A DNA stretch of 64,000 nucleotides from Cryoendolithus antarcticus (taxonomy: Eukaryota > Ascomycota > Dothideomycetes > Cladosporiales > Cladosporiaceae), in NCBI GenBank assembly GCA_002077065.1, contig NAJO01000007.1:62001-126000 (forward strand), given 5' to 3'. Positions 33,225 through 44,891 of the stretch are shown in pieces. Within the stretch, counting starts at the first letter, position 1. Each line of letters opens with the position of its first letter. A model generated the notes under the pieces. That model had not been told where the DNA came from. It ran no database searches and was given only the letters and a program-made list of their open reading frames with translations. The translations under genes and the position numbers were made by a program.

Positions 33225-34096
33225 CGTGGGTCTTCTTCCTCAGAAGGCCATGACCTCGCTGGACTGGTCGGATTCTGTTCAGACGCTGCTTGGCATTGCT
33301 TCATCCAAACAAGACTTGGATTGCCATGACAACATGGGGATATTCGAGGCAAGAGAGATGTCGCTAAAGACACTATAGATGAGAATGGTACATGATTAGG
33401 CAATGTTGGCCTCATTCGCACATGCTCGTGAGTTCGTCCGAGAATTCTCCGCAATGCTAAATCGGGCAGACAGACCCGATGCTCGCCACCTGCATGACGT
33501 CCGCCCGTTGTGAGCAGCACGCAGGGTGGTGCAATCGTGTCAAGGATACCCTCAGTGACAGCCCTGTCTGTGATCAGCGACAAGTGAAGCGATTCAGCGT
33601 CGTTAAGCATTCATCTCCAGCCTTGTCAATCAAAACTCGTCAACGGCGGAAGACGCATTGCGCCATCCCGGGAAAGTGACGCTTGGGCCCTTGGACGTAC
33701 TTGCCGTTTTGCGGCGACTTTACGGGTCTGCAGCACACGCGACCTAGCGACGACTGATCAACCAGTGACGCCATACCACCATATTGACACCTCCCCGCCC
33801 GCATTGCACATACCCCCCTACGCGCTCCGCTCCGCCGCTAATCCCGGCGCCGCTATCTATACCACCCCTCATACTGAGTGTACGCGCCTATCACAGCGCG
33901 AGCGCATCTTTTCGCGCTGTCAGTCTCAACGGCGCTTCTGCAGCGCGGCATCGGCGGCGCGACTGAATAGCGACAGTGAGGTACAGGTCGACTGAACTGC
34001 ACCACCACACATACCTCCCACATCGGCCACGCTGTTCACCAACGCCCCGACGCGCCCGCGGCAGCCGGGGCCACCCACCGCGCTGACCGACGGAGC
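33225..34096. promoter_or_regulatory. Divergent region between the Ras-like GTPase and PSY2
   Basis: This 872-bp gap carries two promoters. The part next to PSY2 (about 33780-34090) is very C-rich on the plus strand, as is common in leaders of highly expressed fungal genes. No specific site is assigned. Confidence 0.4.
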
Positions 34097-37001
34097 ATGG
34101 CCGTCCCCCCCTCGCCCATGTCCCAGGAGCGCAAACGCGTCAAAGTCTACGAACTCAAGAACAACGACTGGTACGACCGCGGCACGGGTTTCTGCTCAGG
34201 ACAACTACAACCGCAATCACCCGCCGAGAACCCCGAGGCGCACGTCGTAGTGTTGAGCGAGGATGAGCCAGAGCGCATGCTGCTGGAGACGAAGATCACG
34301 AAAGACGATGGGTACCAGAAACAGCAGGACACGCTGATTGTGTGGACCGAGAGCAATGGGGTGGACATGGCGTTGAGCTTTCAGGAGGCGGAAGGGTGTT
34401 CGGCTATTTGGGAATTCGTTTCTGACATCCAGACAAGACTTACTGCATTTGCGCCGGATGGCGATCTGTCGGACGATCTCCTAGATCCTGCGAATTTGCT
34501 GAGTTTGCCGGAGCCGGCGTTGGGAAGGTTAGAGGACGTGGAGAACATAGTGCGGCAAGCGAGCGCGACGCCGCATGGGAGGGAGGCACTCATCAAATTC
34601 ATTCTTAGCCCGGAGCAGCAGTATATTCTCAAGCTGGCGCCACTCGTCGAGATGGCGGAGGATCTGGAGAGTCTGTCGGATTTGCATCGGCTATGCACGA
34701 TCATGAAGCACTTGATATTGCTGAACGATTCGTCGATCATCGAATTCGTTGTGACGGATCAGGCGATCATGGGGGTAGTGGGCGCACTCGAATGTAAGAG
34801 CTTACTCACAGGCTGAAAGCGCGGATGCTTCGAAATTGACATTTACTGCAGACGACCCTGACTTCCCATCACATCGAGCAAATCACCGGCAATACCTCTC
34901 AGACCCGACAAAGTTTAAGCAAGTCGTCGAAATCAAAGACGAGGACGTGCGAAGACGAATACACTGCACCTATCGACTCACATATCTCAAAGACGTCGTG
35001 CTGGCACGAATACTGGACGATCCTACTTTCTCTGTGCTCAATTCCCTCATATTCTACAATCAAGTCGATATTATAAACTTCCTGATCCGGACAGAGGAGT
35101 TTCTTGGCGAGCTTTTCAGTATATTCAACCCAGCAGAACCCAGTCAGCGGAGGAAGAAGGAGGCTGTGCTTTTCATCAAGGACTGCTGTTCGGTGAGCAA
35201 GACGATACAGGCTCAGTCGAGAGCGCAGCTGTATCATCAATTCATTGGACATGGGCTGTGGCAAGTCGTGGAGTTTGCTCTGAAACACCACGATGCGGCT
35301 GTGCGGGTAGCAGGGACGGACATTTTGGTCTCACTGATCGATCACGACCCGCATATCGTGCGAGGGCAGATCTTCAATGCCAGCAGAGAGGATAAGACGC
35401 CACTAACAGATACACTGATTGAGCTGCTATTGATAGAAACAGATCTCGGCGTGAAGAGTCAGATGGCAGATGCCATCAAGGTGCTGCTCGACCCTGCGAC
35501 GAATCAACAGCCCATGGATATCAACCGCACGCAGAATGGAGGCTTTGTAGCAAAGCAACGAGGAGCGGGACCTCATAACACGGTGCCTCCGCAAACCGAT
35601 GCTTTCATCAGCAGGTTCTACGAAAACGCAGCCATGCGCCTCTTCCAGCCGCTGCGAGAACTGCAATTCAGGCCCTCGATGGCGGGCATGTCAGTCCACG
35701 AGACGAGTCTGTACACACATCTTGTGGAGATTCTGTGCTTCTTCATGCGACAACACAACTACAAGGCTCGTGCTTTCATCATTGAGCAGCACCTTCATGA
35801 AAGTGTAGCAAGATTACTGGAGTGCCCGCAGAAGTACATCAAGCTTACAGCACTGAAATGGTTTCGGATTACCATTGGCCTGCAAGACGAGTTTCACAAT
35901 CGGCAGATGATTGCCCATCGACTTTTCAACTCGGTTTTGGACATTGTCTACGAGACGATGCCTCGCGACAACCTCCTGAATTCTGCCTGCTTAGAGTTGT
36001 TCGAATTTGTCCGCTCGCACGTGAAGCAGCTAGTCGTACATATCGTGGAGCACTATCGCGAGCGCCTCGCAGGGCTAGAGTTCGTGCCAGTGTTCAAGGG
36101 ACTGATACAAAAGTATGACAACATCCAGGAAAGCCTCCTCACGAACGGCATCGATGACTCAGTCTCGACGATCGAAGGTACTCCACAGCGGATGACGAAT
36201 GGCTTTCACCGATTTGCGTCGGGTCTCAAGGAGGCGGATGCGGATGAAGAAGCGTACTTCGCTCACGACGATGATCCTGACGCAGACGACGACGACGAGA
36301 ACGGCTTACCTACGGCTGCGAATGATCAGATCAATATGCCTAATGGTGCTAGTCCAGCTCGACCTCTCGTACCGTACTCAGACGATGACGAGGATGCCAT
36401 GGATATCCTGGCAGCGTCGCCAGACCGAAAAGACGATTCCTCGGATCCTACGCCTCTTGACGAACAGCTATTACCAGAGTCACCTCCACAGCCTCACGAA
36501 GCAGACAATGAGCGCGGCAGAGACCGCAGACCGGTCCCCGTGGAACACAGCCCCGGCCGCTTACAAAGTCCGCCCGAGCCCATGGCCCTCAAGCGACGAA
36601 GAGAAGAAGACGAGCAGGAAGACGAGATTGGCAAGCTGATGGGTGGCGTCAAGCGGCGCAACAGCTCTGCTGCATCTGTGAGCAGTACACTTCGAGAAAC
36701 GACCCTCAGCAACGATCACGATCTTCCGAATGGTGTCCATGATGCGCAGTCTGGCGCCAATGGGGTCTCGCACGTGCATACCGGACCTTTACTTCGGAGA
36801 AAAGGCAGTCTCAAGACGAGGAACGAAGGCATAGTTATGAAAGTCAAGAGGGAGGAGTACGTCGTTAAGCGGGAGCCAGACGTGCAGTCTGTGTATCTCG
36901 ATGGTGGGGACGACGAGGAACAGCATAAGGTGACGGTCAAGGAGGGGAAGCACGAAGAGTGCGAGGAGGAGAAGGTGGATAGTGGAGGCGGCGAAGGCTG
37001 A
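34097..37001 (+). CDS. PSY2: Protein phosphatase 4 regulatory subunit 3 (Psy2/SMEK/Falafel)
   Basis: Two exons (34097-34793, 34852-37001; 58-nt intron, phase 1) encode 948 residues. The N-terminal EVH1/PH-like domain (about 10-120) starts RVKVYELKNNDWYDRGTGF and includes the family motif AEGCSAIWEFV. The SMK-1 domain follows (VENIVRQASATPHGREALIKF; KLAPLVEMAEDLESLSDLHRL), then armadillo-like repeats running to about residue 650 (YKARAFIIEQHLHESVARLLECPQK). The C-terminus is acidic with basic nuclear-type patches (KRRREEDE; GGVKRRN). The protein targets PP4 catalytic subunit to gamma-H2A, Rad53 and meiotic substrates in the nucleus. The tail has two V-K-R-E SUMO-consensus sites. No defects were seen. 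Confidence 0.96.
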
Positions 37002-39759
37002 TCAGGGCACGAATGCGGAAACGATGAGCCGACTCGCGCTTCGTCGACCCTTGTGCTTCGACACCGTTGCAGCAGGGCCACGTTCACGAGCGTGCCCCTC
37101 CCCGCCGCGTGCGGGGCGCCCAAGATCTCGGCTGCTCTCGCCAGACGTTCTCGCCGGTGCGTGGAGCGCCGCGGAATGGTCTACCTGCCTAGTCACGCCG
37201 TTGATGGCGGCCTAGCGTTCCGGTCTTCAATGCACTGACCGCCCCTCCACGCGGAGAGAGAGCTCTAACTCGGAGGCCGGCAGGATGATTTGGTAGTTGC
37301 TACATAGACGCATGGGAAGGCGAGGGGGTTTTGTAACGAGATCAATGTAGTATACTACACACCTTGCTACTGCATTTCCATCGTGCTCGTCCGACTGCCA
37401 ACACGGTACGAATGTGTTGGGGCCGAAGGCTGTTTCAGCCTCAGACTGCAGGATCACCGATTGCGTGCCCGTGTGCGAAGTCTGTTTGCGCCTCCTTCGC
37501 ACGCGAGAGGAGAGACTTTGTGGTGAAGAATGAGGCGCCTGACGAGAGGAGGAAGTGCTACCGAGTTACTGTTGGGCTTGCTCACTATGTGCAAGTGCGA
37601 GATCTTGAGTGCTGAGGTTTCATGTGGGCACAAGTCTCGTAGAATGAGATATGAGCTGGCGACTACTGTGCGGTTCGAACGAGCTATTTAATGGGATTGC
37701 TATATGTCTATACAAGTATTGCAGAATGCGTTATCCTTCGTGCGAGGTGATGAAATTTCCTGTTCGCACTCCGCAGAGTCACGAGTTCTCACTGTGTAGA
37801 ATCTCGAGCATCCCGACTAATCAGTCAAGGATGGAGCTCCATGTGTTCACGCGTGGTGTCTCTAGCTGATGTCTCACCGAAGAGGAGAAGTGCTGCCGAA
37901 CTCTTCTAGCTGATGTCTCAGGTCAGCACGTGGGCACAGGGAGCTTATTCGATGCTTGGTACGGTAGAGATAAGGTACGAGAAGGTAGCGTGGAAGTCAA
38001 GGGAAAAGTTACTGGTATGCAAGGGCTGTGATGACTGTCGTGATCCGTGGGAGTGTCTCGAGCTTGTTACTCCTAGCACACGACCGCCCAGATCTCGAGC
38101 GGTGTCTAAGATCTCGTTGATAAGCTGAAGGTCCAGAGCTCTGCAACCAGGATGAGGTCTAGACAAGACTTGCGATAAGCTACATGTGCATTGCTATAGG
38201 TTGTTGGCCCGATGCGTCGAACGAGGTCTGAGGTCGTCTGGATCCGGACGATCGAAGATGCAGCTAGATATGGTTTGCAGGCCAGCTGTGCGGGCGCTGC
38301 GCAGCTTGCATGTGTGAGAGTCTGATCTGCGTGCTCGCTGGGATTATCATGCGAGTGGGAAGTAGGCATGGGATGAGTGCATGCTGCGTTATCGTGGTGC
38401 CGCGTTGCGGTGGGGCGGGCAATACCTCTGCCTTGGCTGGCTGTGAAGTATAGATATGCAGTTGCGGGCTGTAGATGAAGTGGACAAGCCACGGCGATTA
38501 CGTCCTGCCTCGGATTATCAGCTGATCGTGGAGAGCAGCATCATTCTCGCGTGCGAAAATCCATCCCAGAGGCCTGGTAACGATGCCAGAACGATGCCAG
38601 AACGTGGCTGCGAATACCGTCGTCACTGGCGTAAACTAATCACAAACTCCACCACATGGCAGCCTCGTACCAGAACCGTTCTAGTGGTACACAGGCAAGC
38701 TCTCGAAAGGGTAGGCACTCGGACCCCTGCAAGTCGCAAAGGGTAATGATGGCGTTCAGGCCGGCAGACGTGGCGATCGAAACGCCGGAGGTGCCGTTCC
38801 CTTGACTTTCCTTGTCGGCGGGCCGGCGACTGGATTGTGTGGCTGCTTTGGAATGTCTCAACGACGATGGGGAAGCTGGCGTTGATATCGAAGTAGAGTG
38901 CGGAGGCGTGATAGGAGGGATACAAGCGAGGAGGCAAAGGTTGTTGCGTGCTGAGGTCTTTTAGATGGGAGTCTATGCAATATGTCGCTGATGTTATTGG
39001 GGTACATGCTGCTTTGATGTGCACCGGAAGAGGCTGCGTGGTACGTGCTATTTCTGGCTGCGCTTCGGTGTGTGTTGCGCGAGAGTTACGGGTACCTGCC
39101 AATTATTCTCGACTTCACACACGCAATGTTCTCGATCTCAGCTCATCACATCAACATATGGTAATTCATCACTTCGCTTATCCATATTCAATGTCTCACA
39201 CCACCAAACGGTCTCAGCGGCTAGGCCACATTATCGTCCCTGCCCACGTAGCGGACCCAAGTATTCGTCCCAATGGCGTTCTCGCCTAGGCGGCCGCTGT
39301 CGTCCCAAAGTTTCTCCCGTTTAGCGCGGTCGATCACTATCGACGCACAGATTCATTAGCAGCCCGCTGCCCAGGCTCGCCTGGCTGGGATGTCACAACC
39401 CAAATGCCCTGGTTTGATCCATGCGCTCTACTATTCTGGTGGCGCTCGATCCGCGCTTGCGGCTTGTGCAATTAACCTCTGGCCATGCGAGCGGGAGAGC
39501 TGGTGCTGGGGTCACTGTCAGTACCAGAGGAGCGGGTGGATATAGGAAGGTGAGCTGCCTGCGGGATTTACATGAGCGTTTGGATTGCTTGTCATCGTCT
39601 GCTCTTCATCTCGTCTCACCTGGTTTTATTCATCTTCCACGTGGGGTTGTTACTGTTTGGGCTGGCTGGCTGAGTGAGAGTCAGATCACTTGCCATTGGC
39701 GAGGTCCTAAACACCCCTGATGCACATTCAGTACTAAGTAGCATCAACGCGCCGGCAAG
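37002..39759. other. Long intergenic region (2.76 kb), no gene recognised
   Basis: Many short frames exist on both strands, but none combines an ATG start, consistent composition and splice signals. A 16-bp direct repeat (TCTAGCTGATGTCTCA) lies at 37861-37876 and 37905-37920. No tRNA B-box, Sm site with flanking stems or transposon ends were found by eye. The last part is the promoter of the downstream gene. Confidence 0.45.
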
Positions 39760-42700
39760 ATGCCTCTCTTCTCGAGGAAGTCCAAAGCCCAGAAGGCTGA
39801 GAAAGCTGCAAAGGGTGGCAAGGCTGCGAAAGACGCCGTCGTTGCACCAGCTGCATCACCTCCGATTCCACCTCCTTCAGCTTTCAAGTCGCGAGACGAG
39901 AAGAAAGCTGAGGTGACACCAGGCGCTCATGGTATTCGCCCATCGAACGGACGCTTCTCACACGCCAACTCCAGCACGAGTAGCCCTAAGCCACATCGAT
40001 TTACGAACAATGGACTAGCAAACAGCAGCACCGACTATTTCAGCCAGCCTGCGGGAGAAAGCACCTCGACTGACAGCCCAAACCGCCAAAAGTCGAAATT
40101 GACAAAAGAACGCGGATGGACTAGCCCGCACCATTCAGCAGACTCTGGCTACAGCTCTCCCGGCGCGCTCTTCAACAATGGCTCAGGTGTGCCTAGCGGA
40201 GGTCACTCACCCGAAGGCTCAGTGAGCGCGCCGATGCTCAAGAAGAGCTCATTGCCCGAGATGACGCTCGGCGAGGAGCTTGCGCAGGATCCTGCATTCG
40301 CAAAGCCGTCGCCCATTGAGCTGACTATCGCCAATCTCGAGGGCAATCCCGGTTACTACCCGCCCAAGAGACCCGCGAAGTCCCCTGGCAATGTTGCTCT
40401 TCCCAGGCTCTTTGAACGCCAAAAGTCACAGCAACAGCTGAAAGAGCTGACCGACCCGATTCTTGATCGCAGATCAGAAGCACCGACACGTGTTCTGCAG
40501 CAATCGCAAGGCAGCCAGCGCGACGGAGACTTCCAACGTAATGGTCCGTCGAAGTCGTCAGTGAGTCGGACCAACACCCGCTCAATCCGCCGGCCGGCTT
40601 CGCCTATTCAGGAGCACGTTGAACAATCTGCGGATGTTCGATGGCAAGCGACTACTCGAGACGACGTACACACCAAGACGGATCCGGATGCAGCCCCCTT
40701 CGCGACCTCCCCGACCACCGTGACCGGCTCGTCGAAGCCATTCGATCGCAGACGCCAGACACTGACAGAACAGCTCGAGGATGGCTCTTACTTCACCCGC
40801 AATGACACGCCCGAACCTGGCGCTGTGCTCTCACGGCAAGGCTACTATAGTACTGCCTCAGACGATCGCTCCGACTCAGTCCCATCACATACTCGCGGCC
40901 GCGACCCTCAGTCGTACTACGCCGAATCAGAACGTGGCAGCTCGCCAGTCCAGAACCGTCGCGCCTCGCAGGGTGATATGCTCAACCATACCCGACAGCG
41001 CAGCAACTCCACACCAACACTCAGCATGCTCAAGGGACTAAAGGTCAACAAGCGTGGCAAGATCTTGGATGAAGAGGGGGATCCTATTGGCGAGCTCGTG
41101 GACGGGGACATCATGGACTGCGTCCGCCAAAAAGCCAACGCATATGGAGAAGTGCTGGACGAGTACGGCGGTGTTGTGGGACGCGTTCGCGCCATACCAC
41201 GAGAGAACCAGTCGCCATATATCGGTCGGAGCGAGTCAAGAGCGAGCAGCTTCAGGCACACTTTCATGCTCCCGGCGAACATACCCACTTCGGCTGCGTA
41301 CGCCCAAGCTCCGCCGCCCGAGTTTTCGCGTCAAAGGGCACAAACTTTGCAGCTGGGACAGTCCATTGAGCGTCTCGTCTCGCCTCCAGTACCAGAAGGG
41401 CCCATCTTGCCCTTTACTTTGCCTATGCTGCCAGCTTCACCGACACTGTCGAGGGTCGAATCGCATGCCAGCGAACCCATGGCTATTGAGCTTGCTGCCG
41501 AAGAGATCAGGGTGCCGCAGGAAGCGTATGACCTCAGTGAGCCTTTCATGCCGCCGCCACATGTGCCTGCCAGATCGATGAAGCGGTCGGAAAGTCCGCC
41601 AGAGAGATTCGAACTGCAAGAGGCTGTAGCGAAGGCTGTGCATGAGGAAGAGGTAGTGAAGCCGGCGCAGGCCGACTCGGCGTACGAGCAGTCCGTGCAG
41701 TCTGAGGCGGAGGAAGTGGACACGCCGGTGGCCGAGGTGATTCCTGCTGTTGAGAAAAGGATGCCCGTGCAAGCTCCATTACAACAAGAAGAAGAGGGAG
41801 AGGCCATTTTGCCACCCAAGCCGCTCCAGCCGGTGAAGACCACACCGACTCCAGCATTCAGGCGTGAGACAGTCCACTTCGCCTCATCAGAGACTAGGAT
41901 GGATCCGCGCCAGGCTGATAGTGAGGATGAAGACACGTTCGTCACCTTCGCAAAGCCTACGACTTCGATTCTCCGCCAGCAAATCGAAGAGGCCGCAGCC
42001 AAACCTCAGCCACAACAGCAGGCGCGCTCTGCTGCCTCTCGAGCCCTAGCCCGCAGCGTGAGCGAAAAGTTCGTCCGCCCACCCATGCCACCTGTCCCGG
42101 AGCCGGATGCTGGCCGCTGGTCGCCGACGCTCATGGCATACAAGGGTGGCGAGCAAGCGAGTCGTGATCCGGGTGTCTCCAGCGTCTCGGGAGCGCCGAA
42201 TAGGGCGAAGCCCCCTCCGCTTCCATCCTTCCCACGTCAAGCTTTCACCGGTGGCTTGCCGGGTAACAGCCCGTTTGCCAACGCCGGCGGTAGTGTGGGG
42301 CCCCTGGGTGGACCGCCCATGAGCAGACGTGTGACGACGAACGGTCTGCCGATGGCTGGCGGGAGCTTAGGTGTACCGCGCCCGGCGCTCAAGGCGAGGT
42401 TCTCGACCAATACGCCGCTTGTTAGGAGTCCGTTGAGCAGTCATGGTAAGTCAATCGGAGCCTTCCATTACGTTGATTTCTCAGCCGCTGACTCTGCTAC
42501 CACAGAAACCACGCCACCCGAGAGCGATGACGGCCACAACGCCGATTCCGATAAGATCATGCCGATGGACAACAACTATGCCAGATTCGCAGCCCACTCG
42601 CGAGCTGCGAGCGTACGAACCAACGCCTCGGTGGCCTCAGCCGGCACTGGCAAGCGAACGTACTTCACGCACGCTGGTCGCGTCACAGTGACCGACGGGG

Positions 42701-42846
42701 AGCTGCCTCCTAGTGCGACGGCGAAGAACAGTGTAGACAAGGCCGTGGACGAGGCCAAGGCAGAGAGAGAGGCGTCGAAGGGGAAGAAGGACGAGAAGAA
42801 GAAGAGTAAGTTGGGAGGGATGTTTGGGAAGAAGAATAAGACTTGA
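39760..42846 (+). CDS. LEA-like/DUF3659 protein, long and disordered
   Basis: The ATG at 39760 opens a frame of 1,028 codons. A perfect 60-nt intron (42446-42505: GTAAGT, CGCTGAC, CACAG) lies in frame without a stop, so the spliced protein is probably 1,008 residues. The N-terminus is Lys/Ala-rich (SRKSKAQKAEKAAKGGKAAK). Most of the protein is Ser/Pro-rich. Around residues 425-480 are the repeat-like motifs VNKRGKILDEEGDPIGELVDGD and AYGEVLDEYGGVVGRVR, which match the fungal DUF3659 (LEA-domain) repeat, here only about two units. The end is very basic (KDEKKKSKLGGMFGKKNKT). Related fungal proteins with many such repeats are linked to stress or the cell cortex, but function here is unknown. 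Confidence 0.85.
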   Translation: MPLFSRKSKAQKAEKAAKGGKAAKDAVVAPAASPPIPPPSAFKSRDEKKAEVTPGAHGIRPSNGRFSHANSSTSSPKPHRFTNNGLANSSTDYFSQPAGESTSTDSPNRQKSKLTKERGWTSPHHSADSGYSSPGALFNNGSGVPSGGHSPEGSVSAPMLKKSSLPEMTLGEELAQDPAFAKPSPIELTIANLEGNPGYYPPKRPAKSPGNVALPRLFERQKSQQQLKELTDPILDRRSEAPTRVLQQSQGSQRDGDFQRNGPSKSSVSRTNTRSIRRPASPIQEHVEQSADVRWQATTRDDVHTKTDPDAAPFATSPTTVTGSSKPFDRRRQTLTEQLEDGSYFTRNDTPEPGAVLSRQGYYSTASDDRSDSVPSHTRGRDPQSYYAESERGSSPVQNRRASQGDMLNHTRQRSNSTPTLSMLKGLKVNKRGKILDEEGDPIGELVDGDIMDCVRQKANAYGEVLDEYGGVVGRVRAIPRENQSPYIGRSESRASSFRHTFMLPANIPTSAAYAQAPPPEFSRQRAQTLQLGQSIERLVSPPVPEGPILPFTLPMLPASPTLSRVESHASEPMAIELAAEEIRVPQEAYDLSEPFMPPPHVPARSMKRSESPPERFELQEAVAKAVHEEEVVKPAQADSAYEQSVQSEAEEVDTPVAEVIPAVEKRMPVQAPLQQEEEGEAILPPKPLQPVKTTPTPAFRRETVHFASSETRMDPRQADSEDEDTFVTFAKPTTSILRQQIEEAAAKPQPQQQARSAASRALARSVSEKFVRPPMPPVPEPDAGRWSPTLMAYKGGEQASRDPGVSSVSGAPNRAKPPPLPSFPRQAFTGGLPGNSPFANAGGSVGPLGGPPMSRRVTTNGLPMAGGSLGVPRPALKARFSTNTPLVRSPLSSHGKSIGAFHYVDFSAADSATTETTPPESDDGHNADSDKIMPMDNNYARFAAHSRAASVRTNASVASAGTGKRTYFTHAGRVTVTDGELPPSATAKNSVDKAVDEAKAEREASKGKKDEKKKSKLGGMFGKKNKT
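42446..42505 (+). other. In-frame 60-nt intron without stop in the DUF3659 gene
   Basis: Donor GTAAGT, branch CGCTGAC and acceptor CACAG match the other introns in this window, but the length is 3 x 20 and no stop occurs, so an unspliced reading frame is also open. Confidence 0.7.
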
Positions 42847-43336
42847 GGAAGGTCGCTTTCCTTTGTGTTTTCTTGGATCGATATGGGTCGCTGTCGCTCA
42901 TTTAGCGGGATTCTGGATAGTGGAAAGGACCCGGCTCCCTTCGATGGAGAGGTATACACGAGGATGGGAGGTGTACTGTCTACATCCTGGGATTCACTGG
43001 CTCATGTATGAGATGTAGAGACCGGTCATGGTGTTCATCATTAGCTATTCACAGCACAGGCGCATGCTCCTTTTATGTAAACGAGTTCGACGCGTCGCTC
43101 CTGTACTCAGTTGTTGCTCGTCACTTCACTGCTTGACTTTATTCCGTCTGTACTATCTCACTTCCTTCGAACTATCTCACTTCATTTGAACTGCCTCGCT
43201 GCAGTCACTGACAACATGTGATATAGGCTTGCCGATATGGCAGTGTAGTCTCATTCGCTACTCTCCGACACTGCATCGAGCATTCACCAGACAACTTCAC
43301 ACAACTTCTTGGACACGGAGCTTACATTCGACAGCC
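42847..43336. other. Intergenic upstream of DUF7918 gene A
   Basis: This holds the promoter and leader of gene A, including a pair of similar pyrimidine-rich phrases (CTATCTCACTTC around 43153 and 43173). No gene was seen. Confidence 0.45.
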
Positions 43337-44442
43337 ATGCGTGACGAGATCCTCCCCTACGCCAATGTGCTGGTCAGAGTCGACGGCCGCAAACTCAAGG
43401 AGTACGACATCGAGCGATCCGAGGACGATGCGCATAGTACCGCCATAGCGTACATTGAGGCCAAATCTGGGGCTCATTTCTCCGTCGATCTTGAGCTGGG
43501 CTCTCACTTCCCTCACAAGAAGGATCACCTACAATTCTCCGTTACCGTGGATGGCAATCACGTTCGCACCATGATCCTTACCCTAGGTCGTCACAAAAGT
43601 AGCTCGATCAACGGTGTGGTCAATAGTTCTGCGGCGGGCAGCACAGTCAGGCGTTTGACTTTCGCTGAGCTTGTCAAGAGTACGCCCGACTACTCTTGAA
43701 CAAGGTTGGAACTAACATTGAATGTAGCGGATCTGACTGCTAAGTCATCAGCGAAAGAAACGCTGAGCTGCTTAGGCGAAATCAAGGTGGTATTGACCAG
43801 ATGTCGGGAGATAGCATCAAGTCCCAGCCAGGGAGGGAAGACCTTCACCTCTCCAGCATCTGCTGGCGTTTCAGAGAAGGCACTGAAGGGTCGCGCTATC
43901 AGTAGTCATACGGTGTCAGTAAAGACCTCCTGGTCTAGTAGGTCTCGGTCCGCTGCTGACATTGCACTAGTGTAGGGGCACCAGAAAAGTGCAGGAGCAC
44001 ATACCACGCGATCGTCGACTATCCCCATGGCCGAGACCCGATCGCTACGTACATCTTCCGCTACCGCACACATCGTTAGTGGTACTTATGAACAGACGCC
44101 GACTTCCGCTAATATTCCACAGGCGATCTCCAGAGTGAGGGCATCCTGGAGCGTCCGCCGTCCCCTGTGCAATTGGAGGATCGCGACCCAGACACACTGA
44201 CCCTTGAGGAGGGCCGAGAGCTTGCGCGTCGCAACAAGGCCGAGAGAGAGCGACAAGTCGCGGTCAAGAAGGAAGGTCAGCGTCTCAAGCGTGCCCGATC
44301 CAGCAACAGCATGGCGAGCAGTCCTAGTGAGCCCAATACGCCGGTTGATGATGGTGAGGTGGAGATAGCAGAAGGCGGTTGCTTAGGCAAGCGCGCGAGG
44401 CGTGTTGCAGAGTCAGAGGTCATCGACTTGTCGGCTGACTAG
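43337..44442 (+). CDS. DUF7918 family protein, copy A
   Basis: Four exons (43337-43679, 43728-43914, 43971-44074, 44123-44442) give 317 residues. The introns are 48, 56 and 48 nt, each with an ACTAAC/CTGAC/CTAAT-type branch. The N-terminal beta-rich domain has VLVRVDGRKLKEYD, AYIEAKSGAHFSVDLEL and SVTVDGNHVRTMIL. The centre has CLGEIKVVL and SEKALKGRAISSHT. A DYPHGRDPIATYIFRYRTH segment follows, then a charged C-terminal part with LEDRDPDTLTLEEGRELARR, KRARS and the terminal EVIDLSAD, a SUMO-interaction-like motif. Copies B and C, 7-10 kb away, share all these blocks and intron positions. The molecular function of the family is unknown; basic patches suggest a nuclear location. Confidence 0.85.
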
Positions 44443-44891
44443 GAACGACGCTGTATGAGCTCTTCCGAGGAGGACGGCGTACTTCTCAGCTCATTACCAT
44501 ACGCCATAGTCGCTCAGTGCGTCGAAGATGGGCACGTAGAGATAGACCGGGCAGCTGCGACTCTATCGACTTGACAGGCAGCACTTGGCTTGGGATCACT
44601 CTAGACGGGATGCGAACTAGAGGGAGCGATGATGTACGATATGAGCAGTACATCAACATTATTGTGATCGTGCTGCACAGAAGAGCAGCACTCACGCATT
44701 CCGATCTTCCCCGCTCGAGCTTTCTCAACAGCGTCTTGACCTCGTAACTTCCAAGCCCATTGAGAGCAAGCTGCCATGGCGAACTCTACAGCTCGATGTG
44801 TCCCAACCTGGCTCTCCACATGTCTGCCATGTGGATACGGTCGTGTCTCCGGTACTGACTCCGAGGTGTTGATGGTCTTGGACGTGCCGCC
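44443..44891. other. Intergenic between DUF7918-A and DGAT1
   Basis: Promoter region of DGAT1. Nothing else was recognised. Confidence 0.45.

Noticed and set aside
37663..37690. GGTTCGAAC as a possible tRNA B-box
   Set aside because: The flanking bases do not pair as a T-arm, and no A-box or acceptor stem is present.
38623..39102. Minus-strand frame of 159 codons in the large gap
   Set aside because: It begins with TTG, has no ATG-led core of good composition and no family resemblance; treated as chance.
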